DNA from: Akkermansia muciniphila
GTDB taxonomy: Bacteria > Verrucomicrobiota > Verrucomicrobiia > Verrucomicrobiales > DEV007
Reading direction: 5' to 3'
Assembly: GCA_945883495.1 (NCBI GenBank)
Contig: CAMCXS010000004.1
Coordinates: 107,789-171,788 of the forward strand
Length of the DNA stretch: 64,000 nucleotides
Below the pieces are notes generated by a model, which was not told the DNA's origin, did not search any database, and saw only the letters and a list, made by a program, of their open reading frames with translations. Numbering within the stretch: position 1 is the stretch's first letter; each line of letters begins with the position of its first letter. Shown piece by piece: positions 28,454 to 38,328 of the stretch. Made by a program: the position numbers and the translations under genes.

Positions 28454-28885
28454 ATGCTTTTCGGCCGTAAGAAAAAAGAGGAAGAAGTGGGGGCGAGCCC
28501 CGCTCCGCAACCAGCTGCGGCACCCAGTATTCCAGCGCCCGCCCCGGCCCCAGCTCCAGATCCGGTGCTTCCCATTTCACCTGCCCGGGCACCTGAGCCT
28601 GCCGCTGTAGCCGCTTCGCATCCTGCTCCCTCGACTCCTCCTGCTCCTGCTCCCTCGACTCCTCCCGCCGTCACGGTGACCCCCGACTACGCCTCGGCTC
28701 GGGTCATTGCGGCGAATCACATCATCGTCAATGCCGGGAACGATAGGCTCGTGCTCGACATCGCCCGGGAGTTGAGTGGCGACACCGAGAAGCATATGCC
28801 GGTGGACACCCGAGTGGTGATGACGGTGGCGACGGCGCAGCGCCTTCAAGCCGCGCTGGCGCAAGCCTTGGCGGTGGCGAAGTAA
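28454..28885 (+). CDS. Small protein with Pro/Ala linker and DUF3467-like tail
   Basis: A 143-residue protein. It begins MLFGRKKKEEE, then has about 60 residues made mostly of Pro and Ala, partly as repeated 'STPPAPAP' units. A folded C-terminal part of about 65 residues has the pattern ANHIIVNAGNDRLVLDIA and TRVVMTVATAQRL. That spacing recalls the DUF3467 family (a short beta-sheet protein of unknown function), which is a weak match by eye. Start ATG 28454 lies 148 nt from divergent serA. The low-complexity linker may differ between strains. Confidence 0.6.
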   Translation: MLFGRKKKEEEVGASPAPQPAAAPSIPAPAPAPAPDPVLPISPARAPEPAAVAASHPAPSTPPAPAPSTPPAVTVTPDYASARVIAANHIIVNAGNDRLVLDIARELSGDTEKHMPVDTRVVMTVATAQRLQAALAQALAVAK

Positions 28886-28905
28886 CCGGGATCACGGCCG
28901 CGCAC

Positions 28906-29529
28906 TTAGCGAGCGTTCGCCAGTTCGCGCAGACGGGCCTCCGCCGAAGGGACGTACACGCACGCCATCCCGGCAGCGGCGGCCGCTTCGATCCCGGACC
29001 GGCCGTCTTCGTAAACTAGGCACTCGCTGGGAGCGACTCCCATCCGCTCGGCGGCCAGGAGGAACATGTCCGGGGCCGGCTTGCCGCGCTGGACGAATTC
29101 TGGCGTGATGATCACCGGGAAGAAGTCCCGCAATCCCACGGCGGCGAGGGACGGCTCCACGATGCAAAGTTCGCTTCCGGACGCTACCGCCATCGGTTTG
29201 CCGAGCGCGGCCACTTGGCGAATGATCGCTTCGACGGCGGGGATGGCGCGGAGTTCATGGAAGTGGTCCTGAAACCAAACCTGCTTGCTGCGGACCACGC
29301 CTTGCGGATCGAGATCGCAGCCGTGCAATCCATTGAGATGCCGGGTCACATCCGCTTCGGCGATGCCGGCGGAGGCGTAAAAATAGGCTTCGGTGAACTC
29401 AAACGGCGCGCCATGTTCCGTCAGGGCGGCCACCCATGCACGATAATGAAGCGGCATGGAATCCACCACGGTGCCGTCGCAATCAAAGATATGTCCGGCG
29501 AAGTCGCCTTCGGGAATGCGCAAATCCAT
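28906..29529 (-). CDS. HAD-family hydrolase, beta-phosphoglucomutase-like
   Basis: A 207-residue haloacid dehalogenase-like phosphatase or phosphomutase. Motif I is DCDGTVVDSM with the nucleophile and acid/base Asp. Motif II is VASGSE, motif III the Lys in QRGKPAPDM, and motif IV CLVYEDGRSGIEAA. The small helical cap inserted after motif I places it in subfamily I, as in beta-phosphoglucomutase and gph-like phosphatases. Substrate not known. A start 12 codons upstream (29565) is also possible; 29529 was chosen because conserved sequence begins there. Confidence 0.85.
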   Translation of the reverse strand: MDLRIPEGDFAGHIFDCDGTVVDSMPLHYRAWVAALTEHGAPFEFTEAYFYASAGIAEADVTRHLNGLHGCDLDPQGVVRSKQVWFQDHFHELRAIPAVEAIIRQVAALGKPMAVASGSELCIVEPSLAAVGLRDFFPVIITPEFVQRGKPAPDMFLLAAERMGVAPSECLVYEDGRSGIEAAAAAGMACVYVPSAEARLRELANAR

Positions 29530-29651
29530 CGCGCGCACCCACGCCCGCAGGCGCGCGCTCGTCAAGCGGGGATGGCCAGGAGACTGCAGGTCTCACTTCA
29601 AGATGCAAACCGAGCCATCGCCGGCGTTCGCCTTGGTTTTCGTTGTGCGAT

Positions 29652-30182
29652 TCACTTCTTGCTCTTCTTGCTCAGGAACTCGGCAATAGAGTTTGGACCA
29701 CGTTTCGATCCCTCAAGCCATTCGATCCTCCATTCGGTCAAACGCTCCCCAGTTACATGCTGGTAAACTCCTTCTTCGGGCTCATTCACATGCTCAAGCT
29801 GCCGAACCAGAGCTAGCGGCGGTTCTGCCCCCTTGGTTGTCTCCGAAAATCGCTTGGCGCTTTCGTATGCCGCAAATGCCTTGAAGTAGTCACTACCCTC
29901 ATTCAATTGTTCTCCTCCGGACTGCGGATCAATCCAAACTCGATACTCAAGAACATCATCATAGAAATGTCCGCCGCCGGACTTAACCATCGAAGGATAC
30001 GTTCCCACCTTGCCAGGATCGACAGCCGTCGGGAATCCTGAATCCACATCTCCCGATGGCAACAATCTTTCGGGGGCGAGCGGCTGATAGCGATCCCTTA
30101 CCGTCCAAGAATGGTCTTGGAAAATCGAGATCAAGCAACCAATGATCGTGAGAAACGCTAAAATGACGAAAGGTTTACGCAT
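29652..30182 (-). CDS. Hypothetical membrane-anchored or lipoprotein
   Basis: A 176-residue protein with a hydrophobic N terminus (about residues 5-21) containing LTIIGC, which could be a lipobox or a simple signal anchor. The remainder is soluble, with SGGGHFYDDVLEYRVWIDP in the middle and a Lys-rich end. No family was recognised. It lies alone between the HAD phosphatase (122 nt) and cobS (100 nt); base composition is more AT-rich than the neighbours, hinting at separate origin. Confidence 0.55.
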   Translation of the reverse strand: MRKPFVILAFLTIIGCLISIFQDHSWTVRDRYQPLAPERLLPSGDVDSGFPTAVDPGKVGTYPSMVKSGGGHFYDDVLEYRVWIDPQSGGEQLNEGSDYFKAFAAYESAKRFSETTKGAEPPLALVRQLEHVNEPEEGVYQHVTGERLTEWRIEWLEGSKRGPNSIAEFLSKKSKK

Positions 30183-30282
30183 GAAGCACTTTGTTTGGAA
30201 GGCGAACGTTCACGGACACGCGAGCCGATCAACATCCTCCGTTTCCTTGGTTCACCCATGTTCTGATCGGGTTTGCGGTCAG

Positions 30283-31023
30283 TTAGCTTCCCGAGAGCAT
30301 CGCCACTCCGGCCAAACAGCCCAACTCCACCAGCGCAATCACCGCCCCTAAAGCGTCGCCATTGAGCCGTCCTAGATGGCTGTGGAGAAACATACCGCAG
30401 AGGCCGCTGGCGGTGATTGTCACCCCGGCACAGAGCGCGATTCCAGTCAGCGAGCCGAAAACCGCCCATCCGCCGCCGGCCGCGATGCCGAAGCACACCA
30501 TGGCTTCCCTCCACGTGACCCCACCAAACAACGTCGAGCACTTCGCTAGCGGATCCGGCAATGCCTCAGGGCGTTGATTGGCTAGCAAAAGCACCGCCGC
30601 CGTCCGCGAAAACCCGGCCGCTGCCGCCAGGGTCCAGGGAGTGGCCGCGAGATCGCTGAGGAGGAGCCAGCGGCTGGTCAACAGCAGCCAGAGCCCGATT
30701 GCCCCGTAGGAGCCGATCCGGCTGTCCCGCATGATCGCACGGCGGGACTCAGGGTCATGCCCGCCGAAGACGCCGTCGCAGGTGTCCGCGAGCCCGTCTT
30801 CGTGCAACGCGCCCGTGACGAGCACGGTGACCAGAATCGACACCAGGGCGGCATAGCGTTCTGGTAACCAAATGAGCGGTAAGGCCGAGAGCGCGCCAAC
30901 CCCAAGTCCGACGAGGCTGAACCAAGCCGTCGATGCCGCCAAACGCGGCCCATCGCCATCGCTCCCGGCAGGCAGCCGCGTGAGAAACGCGACCGCCGTC
31001 CGCAACGATGCCCAGGCGCCCAT
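30283..31023 (-). CDS. cobS: Adenosylcobinamide-GDP ribazoletransferase
   Basis: CobS (CobV) joins adenosylcobinamide-GDP and alpha-ribazole, the last assembly step of cobalamin. The 246-residue protein has several hydrophobic helices, as expected for this inner-membrane enzyme. It shows the family signature ALHEDGLADTCDGVFGG with the metal-binding Asp cluster, plus MRDSRIGSYGAIGL. No other cobalamin gene is in the window, so it is either part of a scattered pathway or a salvage function. It lies 14 nt downstream of the aconitase gene and may be co-transcribed with it. Confidence 0.93.
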   Translation of the reverse strand: MGAWASLRTAVAFLTRLPAGSDGDGPRLAASTAWFSLVGLGVGALSALPLIWLPERYAALVSILVTVLVTGALHEDGLADTCDGVFGGHDPESRRAIMRDSRIGSYGAIGLWLLLTSRWLLLSDLAATPWTLAAAAGFSRTAAVLLLANQRPEALPDPLAKCSTLFGGVTWREAMVCFGIAAGGGWAVFGSLTGIALCAGVTITASGLCGMFLHSHLGRLNGDALGAVIALVELGCLAGVAMLSGS

Positions 31024-31036
31024 GAGGGATCCTTCC

Positions 31037-33841
31037 TTATTTGGCCCGTGAGAGGATTTGCCCCAGCACGTAAGGCATGATGCCGCCAGCCAGGTAGTAA
31101 TCCACCTCCGCCGGAGTGTCGAGCCGGACGATCACTGGAAGTTCGAACGATCCCTCCGCCGTGTGGAAGCGCAGGGTGGCTTCCTGCATGGGGGTGAGAC
31201 CTCCGGCCAGGCCAACGATGTCGAACTTGGCGTCCTTGAGCTTGGCGACATGGTCGTAGTCTTCCTTGTCCTTGAAATTCAGCGGAAGCACGCCCATGCC
31301 GATGAGGTTGGAGCGGTGAATCCGTTCAAAACTCTTGGTGATCACCGCGCTGACACCGAGGAGGCGGGTGCCCTTGGCGGCCCAGTCCCGGCTGCTCCCC
31401 ATCCCATAATCCTCACCACCGATAACGATGAGGTCCGTGCCGTCCTGAGCGTAGGCGACCGCCGCGTCGTAGATGAAGGCAGGCTTGCCGGCTTCCGCGG
31501 TGATCGGTTTATCGGGCGCCGGAACCTGGCCGTCCCCGAAGTAGAGCGTGTAACCACCTTCCACGCCGGGAACCATGAGATTCTTGATCCGGACGTTGGC
31601 GAACGTGCCGCGGGTCATGACCCGGTCATTGCCTCGGCGGCTGCCGAAGCTGTTGAAACGATCCTTGGTTTCGCCGTTGGCGATCAAGTATTGCCCCGCC
31701 GGGCTCGTGGCCACGATGCTGCCCGCCGGGGAAATGTGGTCGGTGGTCACTGAATCCCCGAAGATCCCGAGTGCGCGGGCGCCCACGAAGTCGCGTGGCG
31801 CGTTCGGCTTGCCGGTGAAGCCTTCCAGGAACGGCGGATTCTGGATGTAAGTCGACTTCTCGTTCCAGGCGTAGGTCGCCCCGGTCGCGGACTCGATGGC
31901 GGCCCAGTTTTCGTTGGCGCTTTCCAGATTGCTGTAAAGACGCTGGAAGACCGCCGGTTGCAGGGCGGCGTCGATGACATCCCGCAGTTCTTCCTGAGTC
32001 GGCCAGAGATTCTTGAGAAACACTGGGTTCCCCGCGAAATCGGTCCCGAGCGGATCGTTCGTCAAGTCGAGATCGACGCGGCCGGCCAAGGCGTAGGCGA
32101 CTACGAGCGGCGGCGACATCAGGAAATTCGCACGAATCGAGCCATGGACGCGGGCTTCGAAGTTCCGGTTTCCGGAAAGCACCGAGGCGCAAACCAAATC
32201 GCCCGCCGCGATCCCTTCTTCGATGGCCGGGCTGAGGGGACCGGAGTTTCCGATACACGTGGTGCAGCCGTAACCGACGGTTTGGAAGCCGAGTTGATCG
32301 AGCTCCTTCTGCAACCCGGTGACCTCCAAGTAATCCGTCACCACGCGCGAGCCAGGTCCGAGACTGGTTTTGACGTAGGCGGGCACCTTCAAGCCCAGCG
32401 CGTTCGCCTTCTTCGCAAGCAAACCGGCGGCGAGCATCACGCTCGGGTTGCTCGTGTTTGTGCAGGACGTGATCGCGGCGATCAACACGCTGCCGTGGGT
32501 CAGGAAGGTCTCCGTCACCTCGGGTTCCGCGACCACCGTAGTTCCCGCTTCCGCCAGGAGCGAGGCGCCTTCCGGCGAGTAACCGGCGGAGGCGTCGAGA
32601 TGGAGCGGCACGCGCAAGTTGCGTTCCGCGTCCGTCCGGCCAAAACCGCCGTTCGCCACGGGGGCGACAAAGAGCCGATTGAAGGTCTCCGCCAGATCCG
32701 AAACGTCGACCCGGTCTTGCGGACGTTTTGGCCCCGCCACGGAGGGAACGATGCTGGAGAGGTCGAGCTCGAGTTCCGAGCTGAAGTCGATTTGCCCCTT
32801 GCCGGGGATCCCGAACAAGCCCTGCGCCTTGAAGTAGTTGCGCACGGTGTCGCAAAGCTCGGCGGAACGGCCCGTGCCCTTGAGGTAACTGATGGTTTCC
32901 TCATCCACCGGGAAGAAGCCCATCGTCGCCCCGTATTCGGGAGCCATGTTCGCGATGGTGGCGCGGTCGGGCAGGCTGAGCGCTTCGGCGCCGGGGCCGT
33001 AGAATTCGACGAACTTGCCGACGACCCCGTGTTTGCGGAGCATTTGGGTGACGCGCAAGGTCAAGTCCGTGGCGGTGACGCCCTCGGCGAGGCGGCCGTA
33101 GAGGTAAACGCCAACGACTTCCGGAACGAGGAACGTCACGGGTTGGCCGAGCATCCCGGCTTCCGCCTCAATTCCGCCCACGCCCCAGCCGACGACGCCG
33201 AGCCCGTTGATCATCGTGGTGTGGGAGTCGGTCCCGACCAGGGTGTCCGGATAGAACACGTTGCCTTTGGAAAGGACGCCCTTGGCGAGATATTCCAAGT
33301 TCACCTGGTGGACGATCCCGATCCCCGGGGGCACGACACCGAAGGTCTGGAACGCCTGCTGCCCCCACTTGAGGAATTCGTAACGCTCCCGGTTGCGTAG
33401 GAATTCAATCGCCAAATTCCGGTTCAAGGCCTCTTGCGACCCAGCGAAATCAACCTGCACCGAGTGGTCGATCACGAGATCAACCGGCACGAGTGGCTCA
33501 ACGACGGAAGGATCAACGCCCGCCGTTCGCGCGGCATCACGCATCGCGGCCAAGTCAACGACGAGCGGAACGCCCGTGAAATCCTGAAGGACGACGCGGG
33601 CCACGGTGAACGGGACTTCGTAGCTTCCGGGATCCTTCGCGTTCCAGTTCGCCAAGTTGCGGACATCTTGCTCAGAGACCTTGTGACCATCGCAGTTCCG
33701 CAAAACGGACTCGAGGACGATGCGGATGGAAATGGGCAACCGGTCCAGTTTCGGAGCGATTCCTTGTTCGCCGAGAGCGGGGAGCGAGTAGTAGCTGCCG
33801 AGACTTCCGGAGCTGGTAGGGAAACTGCGCAGGGTATCCAT
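31037..33841 (-). CDS. acnA: Aconitate hydratase A
   Basis: TCA-cycle aconitase that interconverts citrate and isocitrate with a [4Fe-4S] cluster. The 934 residues match AcnA/IRP-type enzymes. Cluster cysteines lie in [13 protein letters not shown] and [29 protein letters not shown] and the C-terminal swivel-domain motif [16 protein letters not shown] are present. Start [10 protein letters not shown] at 33841 is favoured over an upstream in-frame codon. It lies just upstream of cobS on the same strand and 34 nt from the end of the patatin-like gene. Confidence 0.96.
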   Translation of the reverse strand: MDTLRSFPTSSGSLGSYYSLPALGEQGIAPKLDRLPISIRIVLESVLRNCDGHKVSEQDVRNLANWNAKDPGSYEVPFTVARVVLQDFTGVPLVVDLAAMRDAARTAGVDPSVVEPLVPVDLVIDHSVQVDFAGSQEALNRNLAIEFLRNRERYEFLKWGQQAFQTFGVVPPGIGIVHQVNLEYLAKGVLSKGNVFYPDTLVGTDSHTTMINGLGVVGWGVGGIEAEAGMLGQPVTFLVPEVVGVYLYGRLAEGVTATDLTLRVTQMLRKHGVVGKFVEFYGPGAEALSLPDRATIANMAPEYGATMGFFPVDEETISYLKGTGRSAELCDTVRNYFKAQGLFGIPGKGQIDFSSELELDLSSIVPSVAGPKRPQDRVDVSDLAETFNRLFVAPVANGGFGRTDAERNLRVPLHLDASAGYSPEGASLLAEAGTTVVAEPEVTETFLTHGSVLIAAITSCTNTSNPSVMLAAGLLAKKANALGLKVPAYVKTSLGPGSRVVTDYLEVTGLQKELDQLGFQTVGYGCTTCIGNSGPLSPAIEEGIAAGDLVCASVLSGNRNFEARVHGSIRANFLMSPPLVVAYALAGRVDLDLTNDPLGTDFAGNPVFLKNLWPTQEELRDVIDAALQPAVFQRLYSNLESANENWAAIESATGATYAWNEKSTYIQNPPFLEGFTGKPNAPRDFVGARALGIFGDSVTTDHISPAGSIVATSPAGQYLIANGETKDRFNSFGSRRGNDRVMTRGTFANVRIKNLMVPGVEGGYTLYFGDGQVPAPDKPITAEAGKPAFIYDAAVAYAQDGTDLIVIGGEDYGMGSSRDWAAKGTRLLGVSAVITKSFERIHRSNLIGMGVLPLNFKDKEDYDHVAKLKDAKFDIVGLAGGLTPMQEATLRFHTAEGSFELPVIVRLDTPAEVDYYLAGGIMPYVLGQILSRAK

Positions 33842-33874
33842 GGGAGACCCACCGTCCACTTGAACGGGGGGATT

Positions 33875-36673
33875 TCAATCGGAAATCAGCGGCGGAGCTG
33901 CCCGTCTTTTTCCCCCATCGTTGCGGGGGGGGCTAGGACGCACCCGTTGCCAGAACGTCACCAACTCCACCAGTTCATTCACCGAATACAGAACAACTGG
34001 GTCCTTCTTGGCGTTCACCGGCGAAATCCTCAAGTTGGCCTCCCGGTTCACCAAGTCCACCAGCTGCTCCCGTGCCTTCACGGCATCTTGATCGAACTGA
34101 CTGCCGAGCTTCGCCAATGCTTCGGGCGTCATCCCCCCGAGTTTTTCGAAAAGCAGGTGGAACCACTGAAGCCCAGAGCGCTCGCCTGCCGAGAGGGACC
34201 AGCTTAGTGAACAGGGGATCGGATTGACGAACCGGTAGGTCGTAAACGAGAGCCCTTTGGCAGAGCCACTAGTGCTCGCAACCTCCTCGGCGAACTCCTC
34301 CATCATCCGGTCCGTGTGGAAGAGGTGGGTTTTCATCCGGTTGCCCAACCCGGTCAAAGGGACGTTGATATCCTCCACGGCGGCCTTTACCCCTTCAAGA
34401 TACGGTGACGTCGGCGTCAGGTCGTCAAACGCGCGGTTGCTGTAACGCGGGAAGGCATCGATTTCGATGAGGATGACGTCCCGCGGCGCCGACTCGCTTT
34501 GCCGCGCCCACGGCAACCAGTATCGCCGCAACCAAGCCACCGCGAGACTAGTCCCCTGATTGTCTGCGTAGGCGGCATCCACGAGGTGGATCCGGCCCGT
34601 TTTCTTGGCGCCGCCCTGATCACCTTTCCCCGGATCTTCTGGGTTCAAGGCAAAATCAATGGAGCCTGCTGGCGAAACCAATGGAAAGGTCGCACTCATC
34701 CGTGCCCAGGTCGACACCGGCGTGTTCTGAATCCGGTCTTCACCGAGCAGCTGCCGCGCATCCACGGCGCGGTGAACACGATCGATGCGCCGATCCGGAA
34801 ACGGCCCCGGCAAATCGGTATACGTCAACAGGGAAACATCCAGATTGCTGATCAGCAACGGTCGGCCTTGCTCGGCGATCGTTGGAGAGAACAGGAGCGA
34901 CGGTACCGCTCCCTCGTGCTCCAGCTTCTCCATTTTGCCAAGCTCCGCCGCAAGTTCCGGCAGTACTCCTGGGCTGCCATTCCCTGACTTCCGCCCGAGC
35001 CACGTCTCTTCCAGCGATTCTCCCCGGTCAAAGTGGTGCAACGCAGGAAGGGAGCGTTGCAAAAGAAACCCGTGCGGTCCTGAATCAAAAAGCGCAAACC
35101 GGAGCGCCAGAGGGGACAGCTGGTCGTCGTACACCCGATCGAGCAGCTTCTTTTCAGGGAATCCCACGTTCTCCCTTCCGGCGTGAGCCTGGTATCTTCC
35201 GCCCGCCCAAGCCGCGGCGCCCACCATGCCGCCTGAGGCCCCTGTGATCAGCCGGACGCTGGGCGCAAATCCTGTCAACGACCGGGAGAGGAGCTCAAGC
35301 GTTTCCAACGTCCACACCTCAGCGGTGATGCCCCCTCCGCTGGCGCAGATCACGACCATTGGGCCCTGGCCCCATTCCGCCTTTGCCTCGCGATTTCCAA
35401 ATACCTTCCCCTGTCCGATTTCCGCCGCGATCCGCTGCCGGTCCGCCGCCAAAGCGTCCATCTGTTCCTTCTCGGTCATCGTCCCGTGTTTCCGGGGATA
35501 AACGGTGCATAATACCGGCAACTCCTTTACGCCGGCAGTCGACGCAGAAAGATTTTTGAACCCGTAGCGCCCATTCAGGCTGGGCAACAAGAGGGCTCCC
35601 GCAAAAAGCGCTAAGATCGCCACCAGCCACGACAGCCCATACCATCCACGCACCAGGACAACGACAACCGCATAGCAGAAGACAAACCATGCCAGCATAA
35701 TACAAATCGCGGGTGCCGCGTAGTATTGCCCCCACGCCTCCCCCGCGAAGAAAAAGCACAGGTGGGACCCGAGGAGGATCAGGAAAGCCCATCCTCCGAG
35801 AACCATCATCGCCGTCACCTTGGACCAAACCTGCTTCGCATCGAACCAGCTCACAATCGGAATCCGGTCGCCCATGGCGGTTTGGTTGAGCCCTGGCACC
35901 AGGGCGAACTTGAGCATATCAAGAACCAGCACCAGAATGGCCCCAACCAGCAACCCTCCAAGAAAAACCCACCAAGCGAGGTCAAAGCGCATGCTCTCGC
36001 TCCAAATATCAAAGTTGCCATGACTGGCGGACGTCTCGGTCAGTTTGCCGCCGGGCGGATGAATCATAAAATAAATCCCCAACCTCAGCAGAAATAACCC
36101 GGTAATGAGATAGGCAAATGCGTTGGTCAACGAGCGGAAGAGGAATGACTGCAACTCAACCTCATCACCAAAGCTTTGCGTGGAGGCCGCGCGCGTATCC
36201 CCCGAAGGCTGCGTGGGTTTGTCCCCTTCACGATAGCGGGCAAAATGCTCCTTGAGCTTGGTCGTCCAGTGTGGTGGCGTGAGTTCTTCCTTGCCCCCAT
36301 TCACAGCCGTTTCCTTGAGCAGCGACGAGTAATCCAAGACGAAGAAGACGAAGAAAAAGAACCCAAAGGTCAGGGCGCAAATCACCCCCGCCACAAAAGC
36401 CTTCCACGGATCGTCATGCCAGAACAGCAGCGGGAGTCCAAACTTCCGCCCCAGCCACCAGATCACGATCAGATGAAGCGCCCAACACGGTATCCAAATG
36501 CCCGGGTGTTGCGCCATGGAATGGAAAACCGAGCCTCGCTTCCAGGGCGCGGGCGCGTAGAAAAGCTGGAGTTCTAGCCACCGGGTCAGCCAAAAGCGGC
36601 GGAGCTTCGATACCCTGGTCGATGCCAAGCCCTCGACCTCAGAGTTAGTGTGCATCCTGGCATCATCCATCAT
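33875..36673 (-). CDS. Patatin-like phospholipase domain fused to a multi-TM membrane region
   Basis: A 932-residue protein. The first ~370 residues contain about seven to eight hydrophobic helices (for example WKAFVAGVICALTFGFFFFV and LAWWVFLGGLLVGAILVLVL). The remainder is a patatin-like acyl hydrolase: a glycine-rich oxyanion loop (ICASGGGITAEVW), the nucleophile Ser in ITGASGGMVGAA (GxSGG), and a catalytic Asp in DAAYADNQG. Membrane lipid or acyl-ester hydrolysis is expected. The upstream TTG start would add 17 residues; the ATG pair at 36673 is preferred. The fusion of a large membrane anchor to patatin is uncommon. Confidence 0.8.
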   Translation of the reverse strand: MMDDARMHTNSEVEGLASTRVSKLRRFWLTRWLELQLFYAPAPWKRGSVFHSMAQHPGIWIPCWALHLIVIWWLGRKFGLPLLFWHDDPWKAFVAGVICALTFGFFFFVFFVLDYSSLLKETAVNGGKEELTPPHWTTKLKEHFARYREGDKPTQPSGDTRAASTQSFGDEVELQSFLFRSLTNAFAYLITGLFLLRLGIYFMIHPPGGKLTETSASHGNFDIWSESMRFDLAWWVFLGGLLVGAILVLVLDMLKFALVPGLNQTAMGDRIPIVSWFDAKQVWSKVTAMMVLGGWAFLILLGSHLCFFFAGEAWGQYYAAPAICIMLAWFVFCYAVVVVLVRGWYGLSWLVAILALFAGALLLPSLNGRYGFKNLSASTAGVKELPVLCTVYPRKHGTMTEKEQMDALAADRQRIAAEIGQGKVFGNREAKAEWGQGPMVVICASGGGITAEVWTLETLELLSRSLTGFAPSVRLITGASGGMVGAAAWAGGRYQAHAGRENVGFPEKKLLDRVYDDQLSPLALRFALFDSGPHGFLLQRSLPALHHFDRGESLEETWLGRKSGNGSPGVLPELAAELGKMEKLEHEGAVPSLLFSPTIAEQGRPLLISNLDVSLLTYTDLPGPFPDRRIDRVHRAVDARQLLGEDRIQNTPVSTWARMSATFPLVSPAGSIDFALNPEDPGKGDQGGAKKTGRIHLVDAAYADNQGTSLAVAWLRRYWLPWARQSESAPRDVILIEIDAFPRYSNRAFDDLTPTSPYLEGVKAAVEDINVPLTGLGNRMKTHLFHTDRMMEEFAEEVASTSGSAKGLSFTTYRFVNPIPCSLSWSLSAGERSGLQWFHLLFEKLGGMTPEALAKLGSQFDQDAVKAREQLVDLVNREANLRISPVNAKKDPVVLYSVNELVELVTFWQRVRPSPPRNDGGKRRAAPPLISD

Positions 36674-36792
36674 TCTTTGCCGTAAGAAAGGGCAAAACGT
36701 GTGACGAAATCGACTCAAGCCCAACTCCTCCGGCTTTCGTGATCTACCAGTTTTCTAGTTGAACGCCTGCCCGGATGCTTCTATGAACCGGC

Positions 36793-37083
36793 ATGCGCGT
36801 GCTGCTTGCCGCCGTTGAGACGTCTCCCGGCCCACCTCCGTGGGTGGAGGGGGCCGCCGCGATCTTCGGTGCCTATTTGCTCGTTGGTTTCTGCTTCGGA
36901 CTGTTGTTTGCCTTCGGCAACTTCGCCAGCCGGATCGATCCCGCCGCGGCCCACGCCACGCCCGGTTTTCGCTTCATCGTGCTGCCCGGCGTGACCATTT
37001 TCTGGCCATACCTCCTTTTCCGCTGGCTTCGAGCGTCCCTACCACCGGAGGAAAACTCGGCCCACCGGCACCTACCCCGCTGA
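36793..37083 (+). CDS. Small two-TM membrane protein of redox module
   Basis: A 96-residue protein with two hydrophobic helices: about residues 19-46 (AAAIFGAYLLVGFCFGLLFAFG) and 59-78 (FIVLPGVTIFWPYLLFRWL). The loop between them carries a Pro/Ala-rich stretch. It opens a four-gene plus-strand run with a 49-residue membrane protein, a Rieske/ferric-reductase-like fusion and a membrane-anchored Cys/His protein. No family name is known to me. A small subunit or assembly factor of a membrane redox complex is the natural inference. Confidence 0.65.
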   Translation: MRVLLAAVETSPGPPPWVEGAAAIFGAYLLVGFCFGLLFAFGNFASRIDPAAAHATPGFRFIVLPGVTIFWPYLLFRWLRASLPPEENSAHRHLPR

Positions 37084-37127
37084 TCGTAAGTTCCGCTTCG
37101 CTGGGGCGACTAGAGACTCACTGCCTC

Positions 37128-37277
37128 ATGCAACGGTTTCAACGAATTCGCCATCGCCTCACTTGGCTGTTTCTGACCCCGCTGCTGATCGCCGTGGTCT
37201 ACTTCGCGCTTCGGTTGCGGCCACCTGAGCCCGTGAACGATCAGCTTCCCTCCTTGCCCGCCGCCGCGCAGCCATGA
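37128..37277 (+). CDS. 49-residue single-TM protein of redox module
   Basis: A short gene, MQRFQRIRHRLTWLFLTPL at the start, with one TM helix (about residues 13-29) flanked by an Arg-rich N terminus and a Pro-rich tail. Its stop overlaps the ATG of the Rieske fusion gene (ATGA at 37274-37277), a strong sign of translational coupling and thus of a real gene. Small single-TM subunits are common in respiratory complexes. It starts 45 nt after the two-TM gene stop. Confidence 0.6.
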   Translation: MQRFQRIRHRLTWLFLTPLLIAVVYFALRLRPPEPVNDQLPSLPAAAQP

Positions 37278-38311
37278 GCGTTTCCTACAAAGCGATCGGC
37301 TGGAACGCCTTCAAATGGCGCTATGATTTCGTGCTCGCCCTCGGCGTGGCCCTGTTCTTAGCGACGTTCGTGATCGTCGGCCTGCGGACCCATCCGGCTG
37401 CCACCATCCCGATTCAGCTCATGCGGGCGACAGCGATCGCCGGGTTTACCCTGCTTCACTTCATCCTCCTGATCGGCCCGATGGCGCGCCTTGATGCGCG
37501 TTGGCTGCCTCTGCTCTACAATCGCCGCCACCTCGGCGTGACCATGTTTCTCTTGGCACTGCTGCACTCCGTGATCGCGGTGATTTTCTATCACACCGGC
37601 ACGGACGCGAACCCAATCGTCTCCATTTTTGTCACGGACGCCGGTGCGCGCGCTACGGCGTTCCCTTTCCAGGCGTTTGGGTTCGGTGCCCTGCTGATTC
37701 TCTTCGTGATGGCTGCCACCAGTCACGATTTCTGGCTCGCGAATCTCACCGCTCCCATTTGGAAGACGCTGCACATGAGTGTTTACGTAGCCTACGCTTT
37801 CCTTGTCGTCCATGTCGCGTTCGGATTTCTCCAATCGGAAACGCACCCGCTTCCCAGCGTGCTCCTCGGTGGCGGCGTTGCTCTGGTTTGCGGAGTCCAT
37901 CTCGCGGCGGGCTGGCGGCAAACTTCGCTGGACCGGGAACCGAAGCGATCCGCCGCGGACGATGGATTTGTGCCGGTGTGCGCGGTCTCTGAGCTGGTCG
38001 AGAATCAACCCAAGGGCGCCATGGTCGGCGGTGAGCGAGTTGCGATTTTGCGATACGAGGGAAACCAGGTCTCCGTCGTCTCCGGCGTTTGCCAGCATCA
38101 GAACGGGCCGCTAGCCGAGGGCCGGTTCACCTATGGCTGCCTCACCTGCCCTTGGCACGGGTACCAATACCTGCCCGCCAATGGCTGCTCCCCGGAACCG
38201 TTCACCGAGAAAATTCCCACGTTCCAGGTCCGCGTTGAAGCCGGAACCGTTTGGGTTCACCCCCAGGCGAATCCCGCGGGGACGAGCGTGCCTCCCGCCT
38301 TGATCGATTGA
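37274..38311 (+). CDS. Ferric-reductase-like transmembrane domain fused to a Rieske [2Fe-2S] domain
   Basis: A 345-residue protein. The first ~215 residues form about six TM helices of the ferric-reductase-like (cytochrome b-type) kind, with histidines in helices such as IAGFTLLHFILLIG, FLLALLHSVIAVIFY and TLHMSVYVAYAFLVVHVAF that could bind heme. Residues about 230-330 form a Rieske domain with CQHQNGPLA and CLTCPWHGYQY, the CxH and CxxH ligands of a [2Fe-2S] cluster. The order suggests electron transfer between the cluster and membrane heme. It is coupled to the 49-residue gene by a 4-bp overlap. The electron donor and acceptor are unknown. Confidence 0.8.
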   Translation: MSVSYKAIGWNAFKWRYDFVLALGVALFLATFVIVGLRTHPAATIPIQLMRATAIAGFTLLHFILLIGPMARLDARWLPLLYNRRHLGVTMFLLALLHSVIAVIFYHTGTDANPIVSIFVTDAGARATAFPFQAFGFGALLILFVMAATSHDFWLANLTAPIWKTLHMSVYVAYAFLVVHVAFGFLQSETHPLPSVLLGGGVALVCGVHLAAGWRQTSLDREPKRSAADDGFVPVCAVSELVENQPKGAMVGGERVAILRYEGNQVSVVSGVCQHQNGPLAEGRFTYGCLTCPWHGYQYLPANGCSPEPFTEKIPTFQVRVEAGTVWVHPQANPAGTSVPPALID

Positions 38312-38328
38312 ACTTCCCTCCCGCCCGC

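Noticed and set aside
31958..33400. Long plus-strand frame opposite the aconitase gene
   Set aside because: Shadow of a conserved high-GC gene on the other strand; no domain or start context.
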